Part shown: one piece after another, positions 40,364 to 50,647 of the stretch
Position numbering within the stretch: the first letter of the stretch is position 1
Layout of the letters: each line of letters begins with the position of its first letter
Assembly (NCBI RefSeq): GCF_000183665.1
Contig: NC_014774.1
Location: forward strand, 310,001 to 374,000
Length of the DNA: 64,000 bases
Source of the DNA: Candidatus Liberibacter solanacearum CLso-ZC1
Lineage (GTDB): Bacteria > Pseudomonadota > Alphaproteobacteria > Rhizobiales > Rhizobiaceae
Direction: 5' to 3'
Position numbers and translations under genes: made by a program
Notes under the pieces: generated by a model
Told to the model about the DNA's origin: nothing
Databases searched by the model: none
What the model saw: the letters and a program-made list of their open reading frames with translations, nothing else

Positions 40364-41584
40364 TTATCCTTTATAGCGCTGAAAGACAAGGGTGGCATTT
40401 GTTCCACCAAATCCGAAAGAATTGGATAAAACTGTATCAATTTGTACATTATCAATTCTTTTCCGAACTATTGGTAATCCTTTAAATTCAGGATCAATTT
40501 CTTCAATATTTTTACTTTCACCAATAAAATTTTTTTGCATCATTATTAAGGAATATATTGCCTCTTGTGCTCCAGCAGCACCCAAGGAGTGCCCAGTTAG
40601 AGATTTTGTTGATTGAATGTGAGGGATATCATCTTTGAATACTTCTTTAATAGCTTCAATTTCTTTTTTATCTCCTATAAGAGTTGCGGTTCCGTGGGTA
40701 TTAATATAATCAATTGGATTCTGTACTGAACTCAAAGCTTGACGCATGCAACGCACAGCTCCTTCTCCAGAAGGAGATACCATATCACAACCATCGCATG
40801 TACTCCCGTAGCCGGAAAGTTCAGCATAAATTTTTGCGCCACGTGCTTTAGCTCGTTCCATTTCCTCCATAACGAGTATTGCTGCCCCTCCAGAGATCAC
40901 AAATCCATCACGTTGAGAATCATAGGGTCTAGAGGCGGCACGGGGATTGTCATTAAAATGCGAAGACATAGCGCCCATTGCATCAAAAAGATTAGACATT
41001 GTCCAATCAAGATCTTCTTGCCCTCCTGCGAACATTATATCTTGCTTCCCAGATTGGATTAGTTCTGCAGCATTTCCAATGCAGTGAGCAGAAGTAGAGC
41101 AAGCCGAAGATATTGAATAGCTTGTTCCAAGTATCTTAAACCAAGTTGACAGATTTGCAGAAGCTGTCGATGACATTGCTTTGGGCACTGCAAATGGGCC
41201 TACACGTCGAGTATTGAGATGTTCTTGAGTTAGTTGTGCAGAATCTACGATGCATTTAGTAGAGGGCCCTCCTGATCCCACAATTAATCCGGTTCTTTCA
41301 TGGGTTATTTCAGATTGGTCCAAGCCAGAATCAGCAATTGCTTGCTGCATAGCGATATGTCCCCACATTCCCCCTTGCGACAGAAAACGCATAGCCTTTC
41401 GATCGACTAACTCTGCCTCATTAAGGTCTGGCTTTCCCCATACTTGGCAACGAAAACCAAGCCTTGCGAAATCCTCCGAAAATGTGATGCCGGATTGTGC
41501 CTTCCATAGTGCTGTCGCAACTTCAGAAACATTGTTTCCGATGGAAGATACAATTCCCATTCCTGTCACTGCTATCCGTCTCAT
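40364..41584 (-). CDS. fabB: 3-oxoacyl-[acyl-carrier-protein] synthase I
   Basis: This 406-residue condensing enzyme has the Cys-His-His triad in SACSTSAHCIG, NTHGTAT and SLTGHSLGAAG. FabB extends unsaturated intermediates made by FabA. The order fabA-fabB-fabI is conserved in Rhizobiales. Confidence 0.95.
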   Translation of the reverse strand: MRRIAVTGMGIVSSIGNNVSEVATALWKAQSGITFSEDFARLGFRCQVWGKPDLNEAELVDRKAMRFLSQGGMWGHIAMQQAIADSGLDQSEITHERTGLIVGSGGPSTKCIVDSAQLTQEHLNTRRVGPFAVPKAMSSTASANLSTWFKILGTSYSISSACSTSAHCIGNAAELIQSGKQDIMFAGGQEDLDWTMSNLFDAMGAMSSHFNDNPRAASRPYDSQRDGFVISGGAAILVMEEMERAKARGAKIYAELSGYGSTCDGCDMVSPSGEGAVRCMRQALSSVQNPIDYINTHGTATLIGDKKEIEAIKEVFKDDIPHIQSTKSLTGHSLGAAGAQEAIYSLIMMQKNFIGESKNIEEIDPEFKGLPIVRKRIDNVQIDTVLSNSFGFGGTNATLVFQRYKG

Positions 41585-41627
41585 AATAAAGGCCTCTTTT
41601 GTTGATTTGCAATAATTTCATATTCCA

Positions 41628-42146
41628 TTAGGTGAGCTCATCATTTGCATAAAGGCAAACGCGTAAATCTTCCGCTGTATATATTTTTTCCCCGTCGACT
41701 TTTACCCATCCATCAGCTGCTCCAAGAACAACTTGACGTCGACTTATTCTTTTAAAATCTATTCCATATTCAATGATCTTGCATTTAGGCGTTACCATGC
41801 CTCTGAATTTTATGTTAGAAACGGAGATTGCTCTTCCTCTACCAAGCTCTCCCAACCACCCAAGAAAGAAACCTGCAAGTTGCCATAGGGCGTCTAATCC
41901 AAGGCACCCAGGCATTACAGGATCGTTTTTAAAATGGCACTGGAAGAACCATAAGTCTGGAGTAACATCCATTTCAGCTCGCACAAATCCTTGATTATAA
42001 GTTCCCCCAGCTTTAGAAATGTGTGTTATGCGATTAAACATCAACATTGGAGGGGTGGGGAGCTGAGCGTTACCCTCACCAAACATTTCGCCTTGTCCAC
42101 AGCTAAGGATATCCTCATAACTATAACTAGATTTTCTATTTTCCAT
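41628..42146 (-). CDS. fabA: 3-hydroxydecanoyl-ACP dehydratase/isomerase
   Basis: This 172-residue hot-dog-fold enzyme introduces the cis double bond of unsaturated fatty acids. The active-site His lies in [14 protein letters not shown] and the Asp in [15 protein letters not shown]. The length is standard. It leads the operon. In rhizobia irr lies divergently upstream, but no irr is present here. Confidence 0.95.
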   Translation of the reverse strand: MENRKSSYSYEDILSCGQGEMFGEGNAQLPTPPMLMFNRITHISKAGGTYNQGFVRAEMDVTPDLWFFQCHFKNDPVMPGCLGLDALWQLAGFFLGWLGELGRGRAISVSNIKFRGMVTPKCKIIEYGIDFKRISRRQVVLGAADGWVKVDGEKIYTAEDLRVCLYANDELT

Positions 42147-42527
42147 AATAAAACACTTACCTAATTCATCTTTCTTTTGGATCTATCGCACTATAATTTC
42201 GATTAATAAACCACTGATCGTACAATTTTAAATTTTACATCAATCCGATTGATATAAAAAAGTAGACTCGCGCACTGAATTTTCTCTACTAATTCATGCT
42301 TTTCCCTTAAATAGGAACAAAACTCCTATGAAGGCAAGCTTAAACCAATTCAATGCAAAAATAAATTTTTTTTTGCACAGATCTATTTTTGAAATCGCGG
42401 GTACAAGTTTATATCTTAATTGCAATGAAGCATATCGTGATATCTTATGGTAGAATAGATAGTTAGTTAGTCAACAGCGCATAGGATATAAATAAATAAT
42501 TTGTTTATGTGTGATTATCACATGCAT
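42147..42527. other. Gap upstream of fabA
   Basis: These 381 AT-rich bases presumably include the fabA promoter. I found no remnant of irr, the usual rhizobial neighbour, and no other gene. Confidence 0.4.
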
Positions 42528-42603
<76 letters not shown>

Positions 42604-42745
42604 TATTTATAGATACGTCTTGACTACCTAAAACAAATAAGAAATGCATGTTTTCTTTGATAATAAGAACAAATAGTAGCGTTATTTTAATAGCTATTTT
42701 TTGCTATATCGTATACTTTTAAACGCTAACTTGACTCTCCAAATA

Positions 42746-43102
42746 TCAAACCACATCAGAATCAGTATCATCGTCAGCTTGCTCAAGGAAATCATCATGG
42801 ACATCATCATCATCTAGATCTATTTCTTGAACGTATTTCATATCAAGGCTACTATCATCTTCCTTGGATGTAATATTTTCTTCCCCTTCGATTGCTGGAT
42901 GTTTTGTGAAAACTTTGACCTCTTTTTCTTCTTCAAGGACGGAAATTTCATCTGCCTCTTCAGGGGTAGGGGCTGTTTCAAAATACGACAAGGGCCAAGA
43001 ATTCTGTGTATATGGGGATACAATAGTCTTCTTATTTAAATCATAAAACCTTTTGCCCGTGTCGGGACAGGTTCTTTTAGTTCCAAGTTCTGGTTTTGCC
43101 AA
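42746..43102 (-). CDS. FYDLN acid domain protein (TIGR02300)
   Basis: This 118-residue acidic protein begins MAKPELGTKRTCPDTGKRFY and contains DLNKKTIVSPYT, the signature of the alphaproteobacterial TIGR02300 family. The rest is a low-complexity acidic tail with runs of Asp. Function is unknown. It is divergent from aroA, as in other Rhizobiales. Confidence 0.92.
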   Translation of the reverse strand: MAKPELGTKRTCPDTGKRFYDLNKKTIVSPYTQNSWPLSYFETAPTPEEADEISVLEEEKEVKVFTKHPAIEGEENITSKEDDSSLDMKYVQEIDLDDDDVHDDFLEQADDDTDSDVV

Positions 43103-43283
43103 AATATAAAGTCCTCAAATATAGGTGAACTAGCATATCTATCTATAACGAAGATGAAATATTATGCTAATGATTGTAAAAAAGCAAGAGAACATGTGTT
43201 TGATAAAGATATATTTTTCTTTGCAGTGTTGTAATTTGCAATATGATTTGTATTCCTGTTGTTATATTATTGTTCCTTTTATT

Positions 43284-44639
43284 ATGTCGAGTGGAAATTT
43301 TTTGCCATTTTTATATAAAAAAAGACCTGCTAGGTCTTCTTGTTCTTCCGGATTGACAGGGACTATTTGCGTTCCAGGGGACAGGTCTATTTCGCATTTT
43401 TCCATTATATTGGGGGGGCTTGCTTCGGGAGAGACGCGGATTAGCGGATTGCTTGAAAGTGATGATGTGCTCAAAACAATAAAATCGATGAATTGTTTAG
43501 GGGCACATTTTACAAAAAAAAATGGTGAATGGATTATAAAAGGTGTTGGGAATGGATGTCTTCTTGCCCCCGAATCTCCTCTGGATTTCGAGAATTCCGA
43601 AATAGGATGTGAATTAACAATGGGGCTTGTTGGTGTATATGACTTTCAAACTTTTTTTAAAGGAGGGGATCTTTCAAAAAAGGCAGTGGAACGTGTCTTA
43701 ACCCCCTTGATTCAAATGGGGACGCAGGTAGTGCCAGCTAAAAAAAACTGCTTGGAATTTTCTTTACATGGACCGAAGACGCCCAATCCAATTGTTTATA
43801 AATCTTCTATGGTTTCTGCGCGAATGAAATCGGTTGTTTTGTTGGCCGGTCTCAATTCCCTTGGGGTAACTAAGGTCATTGAGTCTATGAAAACGCAAAA
43901 TCATATGGAAATAATGCTCAAGGAGTTTGGAGTCGACTTATTAGTAAAATCCGATAAAATTAGAGGATATTCGGTGCAAATAGAAGGAAGAAAGAAGCTT
44001 TCAGGATGTAGTTTAACAATACCAGGAGACCCTTCTTTTGCTATTTTTCCATTGGCTGCAGCTTTGTTAATCCCTGGATCTAATGTGCAAATCTTAAATG
44101 TATTGATTAATCCATCGCGTATTGGATTGATTAATATATTGCAAGACATGGGGGCGGATATTGTTTTTGTCAATCATCGAATTGAAAGCGGTGAAAATAT
44201 TGCAGATATTCAAGTTCGATTTTCCAATCTGAAAGGAATTACGATTTCTGAGGATCGTATGCCATATATGATAGATGAATATTCTATTTTAGCGATAATT
44301 TCTGCTTTTGCTGAGGGAAGAACGGTTATAAAGGGGATGGGAAAATTAGAACAATTGTCTACGATTTTAGAGGGACTCAGCATTAACAATGTTCAATGTG
44401 AACAAGGAGAAAATGATCTTGTGGTGATGGGTGTTCCTGGCGGAAAAGGATTAGGATCACGTTCAGGGCGTATGGTACAACCAAAATTTGATCACCGTAT
44501 AGCGATGAGTTTTCTTGTTATGGGGCTTGCATCAGAATATTCAGTTATTGTAGACGACTGTAGCATGGCCTCTACTATTTTTCAGGATTTTATAAATTTA
44601 ATGCAAGGCTTAGGCGCTAGAATTGAAAGGATGGATTAG
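43284..44639 (+). CDS. aroA: AroA-like protein (EPSP synthase fold) with eroded active site
   Basis: This 451-residue protein is collinear with class II EPSP synthase of rhizobia and is placed in the conserved aroA-cmk-rpsA block. Many substrate-binding residues are changed: PGDKSISHR reads PGDRSISHF (Lys to Arg34, Arg to Phe39), GNAATGCR reads ENSEIGCE, KRPM reads KKAV, SAQVKS reads SARMKS, RDH reads QNH, and the KESDR loop (Lys, Glu and Arg ligands) is deleted. MIDEY and DHRIAMSF remain. The ATG at 43284 matches family length; 40 upstream in-frame codons look unrelated. It may be an inactive or repurposed enzyme. Confidence 0.85.
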   Translation: MSSGNFLPFLYKKRPARSSCSSGLTGTICVPGDRSISHFSIILGGLASGETRISGLLESDDVLKTIKSMNCLGAHFTKKNGEWIIKGVGNGCLLAPESPLDFENSEIGCELTMGLVGVYDFQTFFKGGDLSKKAVERVLTPLIQMGTQVVPAKKNCLEFSLHGPKTPNPIVYKSSMVSARMKSVVLLAGLNSLGVTKVIESMKTQNHMEIMLKEFGVDLLVKSDKIRGYSVQIEGRKKLSGCSLTIPGDPSFAIFPLAAALLIPGSNVQILNVLINPSRIGLINILQDMGADIVFVNHRIESGENIADIQVRFSNLKGITISEDRMPYMIDEYSILAIISAFAEGRTVIKGMGKLEQLSTILEGLSINNVQCEQGENDLVVMGVPGGKGLGSRSGRMVQPKFDHRIAMSFLVMGLASEYSVIVDDCSMASTIFQDFINLMQGLGARIERMD

Positions 44640-44648
44640 GTAAAAAGT

Positions 44649-45287
44649 ATGGGCGTGATTATTGCTATTGATGGCACTGCGGCGGCAGGAAAGGGCGTTT
44701 TATCTCGTTTTATTGCGCGGGAATATGGGTTTCATTGTCTTGATACTGGTTTAATTTATCGAGCTGTTGCTGCCAATATTTTGGATTCTAATATATCATT
44801 GGATGATGAAGTAGAGGTGGTAAAAGTAGCACAAAATATTGTTTTATCTCACTTAAAGGATAAAATACAATTTTCATCGCATGCCATTTCTAAGGTAGCT
44901 TCGCACGTGGCTACTATATCGTCTGTTCGTCATGCATTGATTGATATCCAGAGGTCTTTTGCTCAAAAAGAGCCAGGTGTAGTTCTTGATGGGCGGGATA
45001 TAGGGACAGTAGTTTGCCCAAACGCTAGGGTAAAGTTTTATGTAACAGCTTCTTTAAATGTGCGGGCACGGAGGCGTTACAATGAAATGCTTGCTTGCGG
45101 AGAAGAAGGTGATTATATAAAAGTTTTGGAAGATTTACAAAAACGTGATAATAAGGATAAAGAGCGGGATTGTTGTCCGCTTGTACAAGCTAAAGATGCT
45201 TATTTTTTTGATACATCATTAATGAGTATAGGCACTATGTGTAAAGTTGCAAAAGGACTTGTTGACACAAAGCTCTACAGCGGTTAA
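44649..45287 (+). CDS. cmk: Cytidylate kinase
   Basis: This 212-residue kinase phosphorylates CMP and dCMP. The P-loop is IDGTAAAGKGVLSRFIA, the substrate region is DTGLIYRAVA, and the DGRDIGTVV motif with the following RARRRYNE Arg cluster is typical. It begins nine bases after the aroA stop. Confidence 0.95.
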   Translation: MGVIIAIDGTAAAGKGVLSRFIAREYGFHCLDTGLIYRAVAANILDSNISLDDEVEVVKVAQNIVLSHLKDKIQFSSHAISKVASHVATISSVRHALIDIQRSFAQKEPGVVLDGRDIGTVVCPNARVKFYVTASLNVRARRRYNEMLACGEEGDYIKVLEDLQKRDNKDKERDCCPLVQAKDAYFFDTSLMSIGTMCKVAKGLVDTKLYSG

Positions 45288-45421
45288 AAGTTTTTACTTG
45301 TTTTCTCTTTATTAGTTTGATTTTAGGTTTTTTTGTTATGTTCTCGAATCCTAAGTTGTTAGGGAAGAGAAAGTAATAGAAATTTTGTGTTTATTTGAGG
45401 TTGTTTCTATCAGGAGTGTTG

Positions 45422-47152
45422 ATGTCTTTTACCTGTCCATCCCGCGAGGATTTTGCCACCCTTCTTGAGGATAGTTTTTCTAAGAAGGATCTTGCTGAAA
45501 ATTGTGTATCTAAAGGTATTGTTGTATCTTTAGAGAAAGATATAGTGGTTGTTGATGCAGGACTTAAGTTTGAGGGGCGTATCCCCCTTAAAGAGTTCAT
45601 GGGAAAAGGACAAGAAGCAACCATTAAAGTTGGCGATGAAGTTGAAGTTTATATTGAGCGTATAGAAAATTCTTTCGGAGAAGCTGTTTTTTCTCGTGAC
45701 AAAGCACTGCGTGAAGGGGTGTGGGAAAAGATAGAAGCAAAATTTGCGGCAGGAGAGAGAATTGAAGGCGTAATCTTTAATCAGGTAAAGGGTGGTTTGA
45801 CTGTTGATCTGAATGGAGAAATTGCGTTTTTGCCTCGCTCTCAGATAGATGTTCGCCCTATAAGAGACGTTACTCCTCTTATGCATGAGCCTCAGCTTTT
45901 CGAAATTTTAAAAATGGATAAAAGGCGTGGAAATATTGTTGTTTCGCGTCGAGCGGTTCTAGAAGAATCGCGTGCTGAACAGCGTTCTGAAATAGTGCAG
46001 AAACTTGAAGAGGGTCAAGTTATTGAAGGTATCGTTAAGAATATTACGGATTACGGTGCATTCGTGGACTTGTCTGGTGTTGACGGTTTGTTGCATGTTA
46101 CGGATATAGCCTGGCATCGTATCCAGCATCCTTCGAAAGTTTTAAGCGTAGGACAGCAGGTTAAAGTACAGATCATACGAATCAATCAAGAGACGCATCG
46201 AATATCTCTCGGGATGAAGCAGCTAGAAAAAAATCCTTGGGATGATATTAAGGACAGATACGTTGAAGAAAGTAAAGTGACGGGTGTTGTTACAAACATT
46301 ACGGATTATGGGGCATTTATTGAATTAGAAGCTGGCATTGAGGGATTGGCCCATATTTCTGAAATATCGTGGACAAAGAAGAATATTCATCCGAGTAAAA
46401 TTCTATCTGTTGGTCAAGAAGTTGAAGTTGTTATTTTAGAAATTAATCCTGTTAGGAAGCGTATTTCTCTTGGTTTGAAGCAAGCTCTTATCAATCCTTG
46501 GAAAGCGTTTTCTGAAAGTCATCCGCCTGGTACAGAAGTTGAAGGGGAGATTAAGAATAAGACTGAATTTGGGTTATTTATTGGTCTTGACGATAATTTG
46601 GATGGAATGGTTCATCTTTCTGATCTGGACTGGAATCGTCCTGGAGAGAGAGTAATCGGAGAATATAACAAAGGCGATGTTGTTAAAGCTATTGTCCTAG
46701 ATGTCGATATTGAAAAGGAACGTATATCTTTAGGAATAAAACAGCTTAGCGGTTCTGCTCCAGATATTGCCGATTCTGCAAGTGCTTTGCGCAAGAATAC
46801 TGTCGTATCTTGTGAAGTGATTGCGATTAATGAGGGTGGTATAGAGGTTACTCTTATTGATCATGAAGGTATTACTTCGTTTATACGTCGTTCTGATTTA
46901 TCTCGAGATCGCGCGGATCAAGATCCTGGACGTTTTTCTAAGGGACAAATAGTAGATGCTCGTGTTGTAGGCACTTCTAGAAAAGACAATAAGGTTTCCT
47001 TGTCTATCAAAGCTTTGGAAATAGCAGAGGAAAGAGGTGCTATAGCTCAGTTTGGTTCCTCAGATTCAGGGGCTTCGCTTGGTGATATACTAGGTATAGC
47101 TCTTAAGAATCGTGGGAATGATTCTGATGATTCTGATAGCAATAAAGAATAG
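45422..47152 (+). CDS. rpsA: 30S ribosomal protein S1
   Basis: This 576-residue protein has six S1 RNA-binding repeats. Repeats 3 and 4 show the clearest cores (NITDYGAFVDLSGVDGLLHV and NITDYGAFIELEAGIEGLAH). It recruits mRNA to the 30S subunit. The ATG at 45422 with AGGAG seven bases upstream is preferred to the in-frame TTG at 45395. The C-terminus is Ser/Asp-rich. Confidence 0.96.
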   Translation: MSFTCPSREDFATLLEDSFSKKDLAENCVSKGIVVSLEKDIVVVDAGLKFEGRIPLKEFMGKGQEATIKVGDEVEVYIERIENSFGEAVFSRDKALREGVWEKIEAKFAAGERIEGVIFNQVKGGLTVDLNGEIAFLPRSQIDVRPIRDVTPLMHEPQLFEILKMDKRRGNIVVSRRAVLEESRAEQRSEIVQKLEEGQVIEGIVKNITDYGAFVDLSGVDGLLHVTDIAWHRIQHPSKVLSVGQQVKVQIIRINQETHRISLGMKQLEKNPWDDIKDRYVEESKVTGVVTNITDYGAFIELEAGIEGLAHISEISWTKKNIHPSKILSVGQEVEVVILEINPVRKRISLGLKQALINPWKAFSESHPPGTEVEGEIKNKTEFGLFIGLDDNLDGMVHLSDLDWNRPGERVIGEYNKGDVVKAIVLDVDIEKERISLGIKQLSGSAPDIADSASALRKNTVVSCEVIAINEGGIEVTLIDHEGITSFIRRSDLSRDRADQDPGRFSKGQIVDARVVGTSRKDNKVSLSIKALEIAEERGAIAQFGSSDSGASLGDILGIALKNRGNDSDDSDSNKE

Positions 47153-47241
47153 GTGTCTGAGCATTTCTTTTTGTTTATCAAAAAGATTTATGGATTAATA
47201 AGATATTCATCGCATCCATGTGTATAGAATTTTGTTTAAGA

Positions 47242-47331
47242 GGACAGATGGCCGAGTGGTCTAAGGCGCACGCCTGGAACGCGTGTATATGTGAAAGCGT
47301 ATCGAGGGTTCGAATCCCTCTCTGTCCGCCA
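47242..47331 (+). tRNA. tRNA-Ser (GGA)
   Basis: This class II cloverleaf of 90 bases has a long variable arm. Acceptor GGACAGA pairs with TCTGTCC, discriminator G, encoded CCA. Anticodon GGA lies in CCTGGAACGCG. Confidence 0.95.
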
Positions 47332-47789
47332 GAGAAAAGCAAAATCAATGACTTAAATCAAAGTAAGACCAGATCAGAATAATGAATAATCAATGATTTA
47401 TAAACCTTATAGCTTACCTTTCAAGTACAATCCACTATTATTTTAGCGAGTTTATAAATGATCTTTGTCGTAGTAACCTTTTTATCATAGGGTTGGACGT
47501 ATCTTTTTCACCACTGCTTATAATATTCCAGCGGCAGGAGATGCCGTACTTTCCAGATGGCGAATCAAAGCCGCTTGTTGAAATAAGAATCCATTAAAAT
47601 GATTCAGTCTTTGGGCTGAACAGTAATAGGAATCCTCGGCTTTTAGTTTGGGGAGAATGTCAAAATTCGTACATGTGTTGTATTGTATGAATATGGCTTA
47701 TAACTAGGATTGTAATGCGTTTTCTTTTCTTCTTTTTATTATTAGGGGGAGATAACGGATCATCTTATATGATTATTGAAAATCATCTC
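47332..47789. other. Gap between tRNA-Ser and pncB
   Basis: No complete gene is seen. On the minus strand, 47518-47697 is an open frame of about 60 codons without a start codon (containing LPKLKAEDSYYCSAQRLNHF and GFLFQQAALIRHLESTA). Its composition is unlike random AT-rich sequence and it may be a gene relic. Confidence 0.35.
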
Positions 47790-49070
47790 TTATTTTTGTG
47801 TTTTGAATAGTTTTAAATAGCGTTTAATTTTTAATGTATTTCCTGTTGTTTTTACTGGATCATCAGACAATTTTACGACATGTTGGTTGTTCGCTTTAAT
47901 TACTTTGCATACAATTTGTAATTTTTCTATTTGTGTATTATTGCAAGGCATGCAGCCACCAAAATCATTAGTAAGGTTTGTTCCCCATCCAAAGATCATA
48001 GGTACGCGATTTTCGAAGTGTTTGTAGGTGTTGATAATTGAATCAACATCAAGATTATCGGAAAAAATCAAAATTTTATTGTGGGTTTCGCAATTCATTT
48101 TTTCCCACCAGGCAAGTATTTTTTCCCCTCCTTCAATGGGAGAGGCGCTATCGTGGCGGAATCCTTTCCATTTTGCCACCCAAGAAGGAGCATGTTCTAA
48201 GAAGAAATCAGTGCCAAAAGAGTCAGGCAGTGCTATGAGTAAATTGTCATCATATAGGCTATTCCATTTTTGCATCATTTGATAAGGAGAGTTTTGAGTT
48301 TCTATGTCCGTTTGCGCTATCGCAGCAGCTACCATAGGTAATTCATGTGCGCTAGTTCCGATGACATTGATTGCATGATTCATGGCAAGTAGAGCATTAG
48401 AAGTGCCAAGAAATGAATCAGTAATGCCTTCTTGTAAAGCTTCTATGCACCATTTTTGCCAGGCAAAAGAATGTCGACGGCGTGTTCCAAAATCGACAAT
48501 TTTTAATCCAGAAAATTCTTTTAGTTTAACAATCTTGGACCAAAGCTTTCCTTTTGCTTGGGCATATAGCAAATCTAAATAAAAAGGCTTCATTGAGCGG
48601 ATGATTGTTCGGGAATAGAGTGTGTTTATTATGATTAAAGAAGGGATTTCCCATAGGCTAATATCTTTCCACGATCCATGAAATTTAAGGATATATTGGC
48701 CTTTTTTATGTGAAAGGTCATATTCTGGTAGTTGAAAATTAGAGAGCCAGGTTAGAAAATTTGGTTCAAAAATATGTTTTTTACCATAAAAAATATTATG
48801 ATTGAGCCATTCTTTTTCTTTTTCAGTGATTCGTAGAGAGCGGGCGTAATCAAGTTGAGCTCGTAATTCAGATTCATCTATTTTATCTGAGAAGTTCAAT
48901 TTTTGTTGGCGGTTAAATAGCGAAAAAGTCACATTAATATTGGGATAAAACTTCCAAATTAATTGCAACATGAGAAACTTATAAAAATCTGTATCTAATA
49001 AACTGGTTATTATAGGATCTGGTGTTGAAAAATATTGAGAGGAGCTTTTTAAAAGGGAATATTCTTTCAT
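47790..49070 (-). CDS. pncB: Nicotinate phosphoribosyltransferase
   Basis: This 426-residue enzyme of the NAD salvage pathway makes nicotinate mononucleotide. The autophosphorylated His lies in VIGTSAHELPM. LLDTDFYKFLMLQ near the N-terminus and GWGTNLTNDFGG near the C-terminus are PncB signatures. A near-perfect AAGGAGG Shine-Dalgarno lies upstream of ATG. Confidence 0.96.
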   Translation of the reverse strand: MKEYSLLKSSSQYFSTPDPIITSLLDTDFYKFLMLQLIWKFYPNINVTFSLFNRQQKLNFSDKIDESELRAQLDYARSLRITEKEKEWLNHNIFYGKKHIFEPNFLTWLSNFQLPEYDLSHKKGQYILKFHGSWKDISLWEIPSLIIINTLYSRTIIRSMKPFYLDLLYAQAKGKLWSKIVKLKEFSGLKIVDFGTRRRHSFAWQKWCIEALQEGITDSFLGTSNALLAMNHAINVIGTSAHELPMVAAAIAQTDIETQNSPYQMMQKWNSLYDDNLLIALPDSFGTDFFLEHAPSWVAKWKGFRHDSASPIEGGEKILAWWEKMNCETHNKILIFSDNLDVDSIINTYKHFENRVPMIFGWGTNLTNDFGGCMPCNNTQIEKLQIVCKVIKANNQHVVKLSDDPVKTTGNTLKIKRYLKLFKTQK

Positions 49071-49346
49071 CAGATTTTTCCTCCTTATTCAAATAAAGAA
49101 GATTTTTTATGAATTATATCAATGATCGTGTTAATAACTGGTATTAAATTCTAAAAAATATATTATATACTATGGCCATGGGAATAACCTATTTTTTATT
49201 TTGTGGATTGAGGCAAAAAACTAAGCTTAACTACTATCAAGGCATAATTCTGTTATCAAGATAAATCTGATTGATGAATTGTCTTTTTAATATTATTATA
49301 CCTGTAAATTTTTTTTGATTTTGTAAGGAAATAATCTGGGGCTATA

Positions 49347-50459
49347 ATGGAGATTATTGTTGAGCGCTCTAATATATTAGAGCCTTTGAACCATGTTTGT
49401 AGAATTATTGAACGTAGGACTACTATTCCAGTAGCTTGTCATGTTTTTTTACAGACCATTGATGGTTCTTTGAAGATGAAAGCGAGCGGTCCTGAAATTG
49501 AAATTACAGAAGTGATACCTGCTGTAATTAATGTTGGTGGTTCTGCTACTGTTTCTGCCCATCTTCTTTATGACATAGTTCGTAAATTTCCTGAGGGTTC
49601 GGAAATTTTGTTTTCTAAGAGTGATGCACAGGGAACGGAAGTAAAGGTTGTTTCTGGCGATTCACAGTTTTATTTACAATCTTTTTCAGAATCGGAATTT
49701 CCCAATATAAAAGAAGAGGATTATGAATATTCTTTTGAACTTGAATCGTCTGTTTTAAAAATTCTTATAGAACGTACGCATTTCGCGATGGCGACTGAAG
49801 AAATAAGATACTATTTAAATGGTATTTTTTTTCATATTAATGAAGAAGATTCAACATTATGTGCTGTGGCAACGGATGGACATCGTTTAGCTGTAGCTAA
49901 GGTTAATGTTCCAATTGCGAAAATGCCCAGTATCATTGTACCGCGTAAGGCGGTTGGAGAAATTCAGAAAATTATTTCTACAGTTAAATTTTTGTCTGTA
50001 AAGATTAGCATTTCTGAATCACGTATTCATCTGAATATAGGTCGTCTTTCTATGAGTATAAGGTTGATAGATGGAGAATTTCCTCATTATCAGAATGTAA
50101 TTCCCCATAATAATGATAAAGTATTGCGGGTGAATTGTAGTAGTTTGAGACAGGCTGTTGATCGTGTATCGACAATATCATCTGTACGTAATCAAGCAGT
50201 AAAATTATCTTTGTCCTCTGAAAAGTTGTGTATGACGGTTGACAATCCTGAAATGGGTAAGGCCATAGAATATTTGGATGTAAATTATCATGATTGCCCA
50301 ATGGATATTTGTTTTAATTATAAATATTTGTTGGAAATCATTGGTAATATTTCAGATGATGATGTTGTTTTTCGATTAGATAGCTCTAGTTCTTCTGCTC
50401 TTATACAAGGTTTTGAGAATAAAGATGCATTTTATGTTTTAATGCCTATGAGAATATAA
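49347..50459 (+). CDS. dnaN: DNA polymerase III beta subunit (sliding clamp)
   Basis: This 370-residue protein has the three-domain clamp layout. It begins MEIIVERSNILEPLNHVC, has the middle-domain FAMATEEIRYYLNGIFFH and CAVATDGHRLAVAK, and the C-terminal FYVLMPMRI that ends nearly all DnaN proteins. It encircles DNA and tethers polymerase. It stands alone, not beside dnaA. Confidence 0.97.
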   Translation: MEIIVERSNILEPLNHVCRIIERRTTIPVACHVFLQTIDGSLKMKASGPEIEITEVIPAVINVGGSATVSAHLLYDIVRKFPEGSEILFSKSDAQGTEVKVVSGDSQFYLQSFSESEFPNIKEEDYEYSFELESSVLKILIERTHFAMATEEIRYYLNGIFFHINEEDSTLCAVATDGHRLAVAKVNVPIAKMPSIIVPRKAVGEIQKIISTVKFLSVKISISESRIHLNIGRLSMSIRLIDGEFPHYQNVIPHNNDKVLRVNCSSLRQAVDRVSTISSVRNQAVKLSLSSEKLCMTVDNPEMGKAIEYLDVNYHDCPMDICFNYKYLLEIIGNISDDDVVFRLDSSSSSALIQGFENKDAFYVLMPMRI

Positions 50460-50647
50460 GTACATTAAAATTCAAAGTAAATTTATAAAATTACATGGAA
50501 TTCAATCCATAGTATTCAAACAATAAGATCTTTTAATTTTTATCGATGATATTTTGTATAAAAGAAAAACAGGTATTACGTTGATGAAGTGGAAATTATG
50601 AATGTTTTGGATTTTATTTGTTAATAAATTTGTTTATTAGTCATTTG

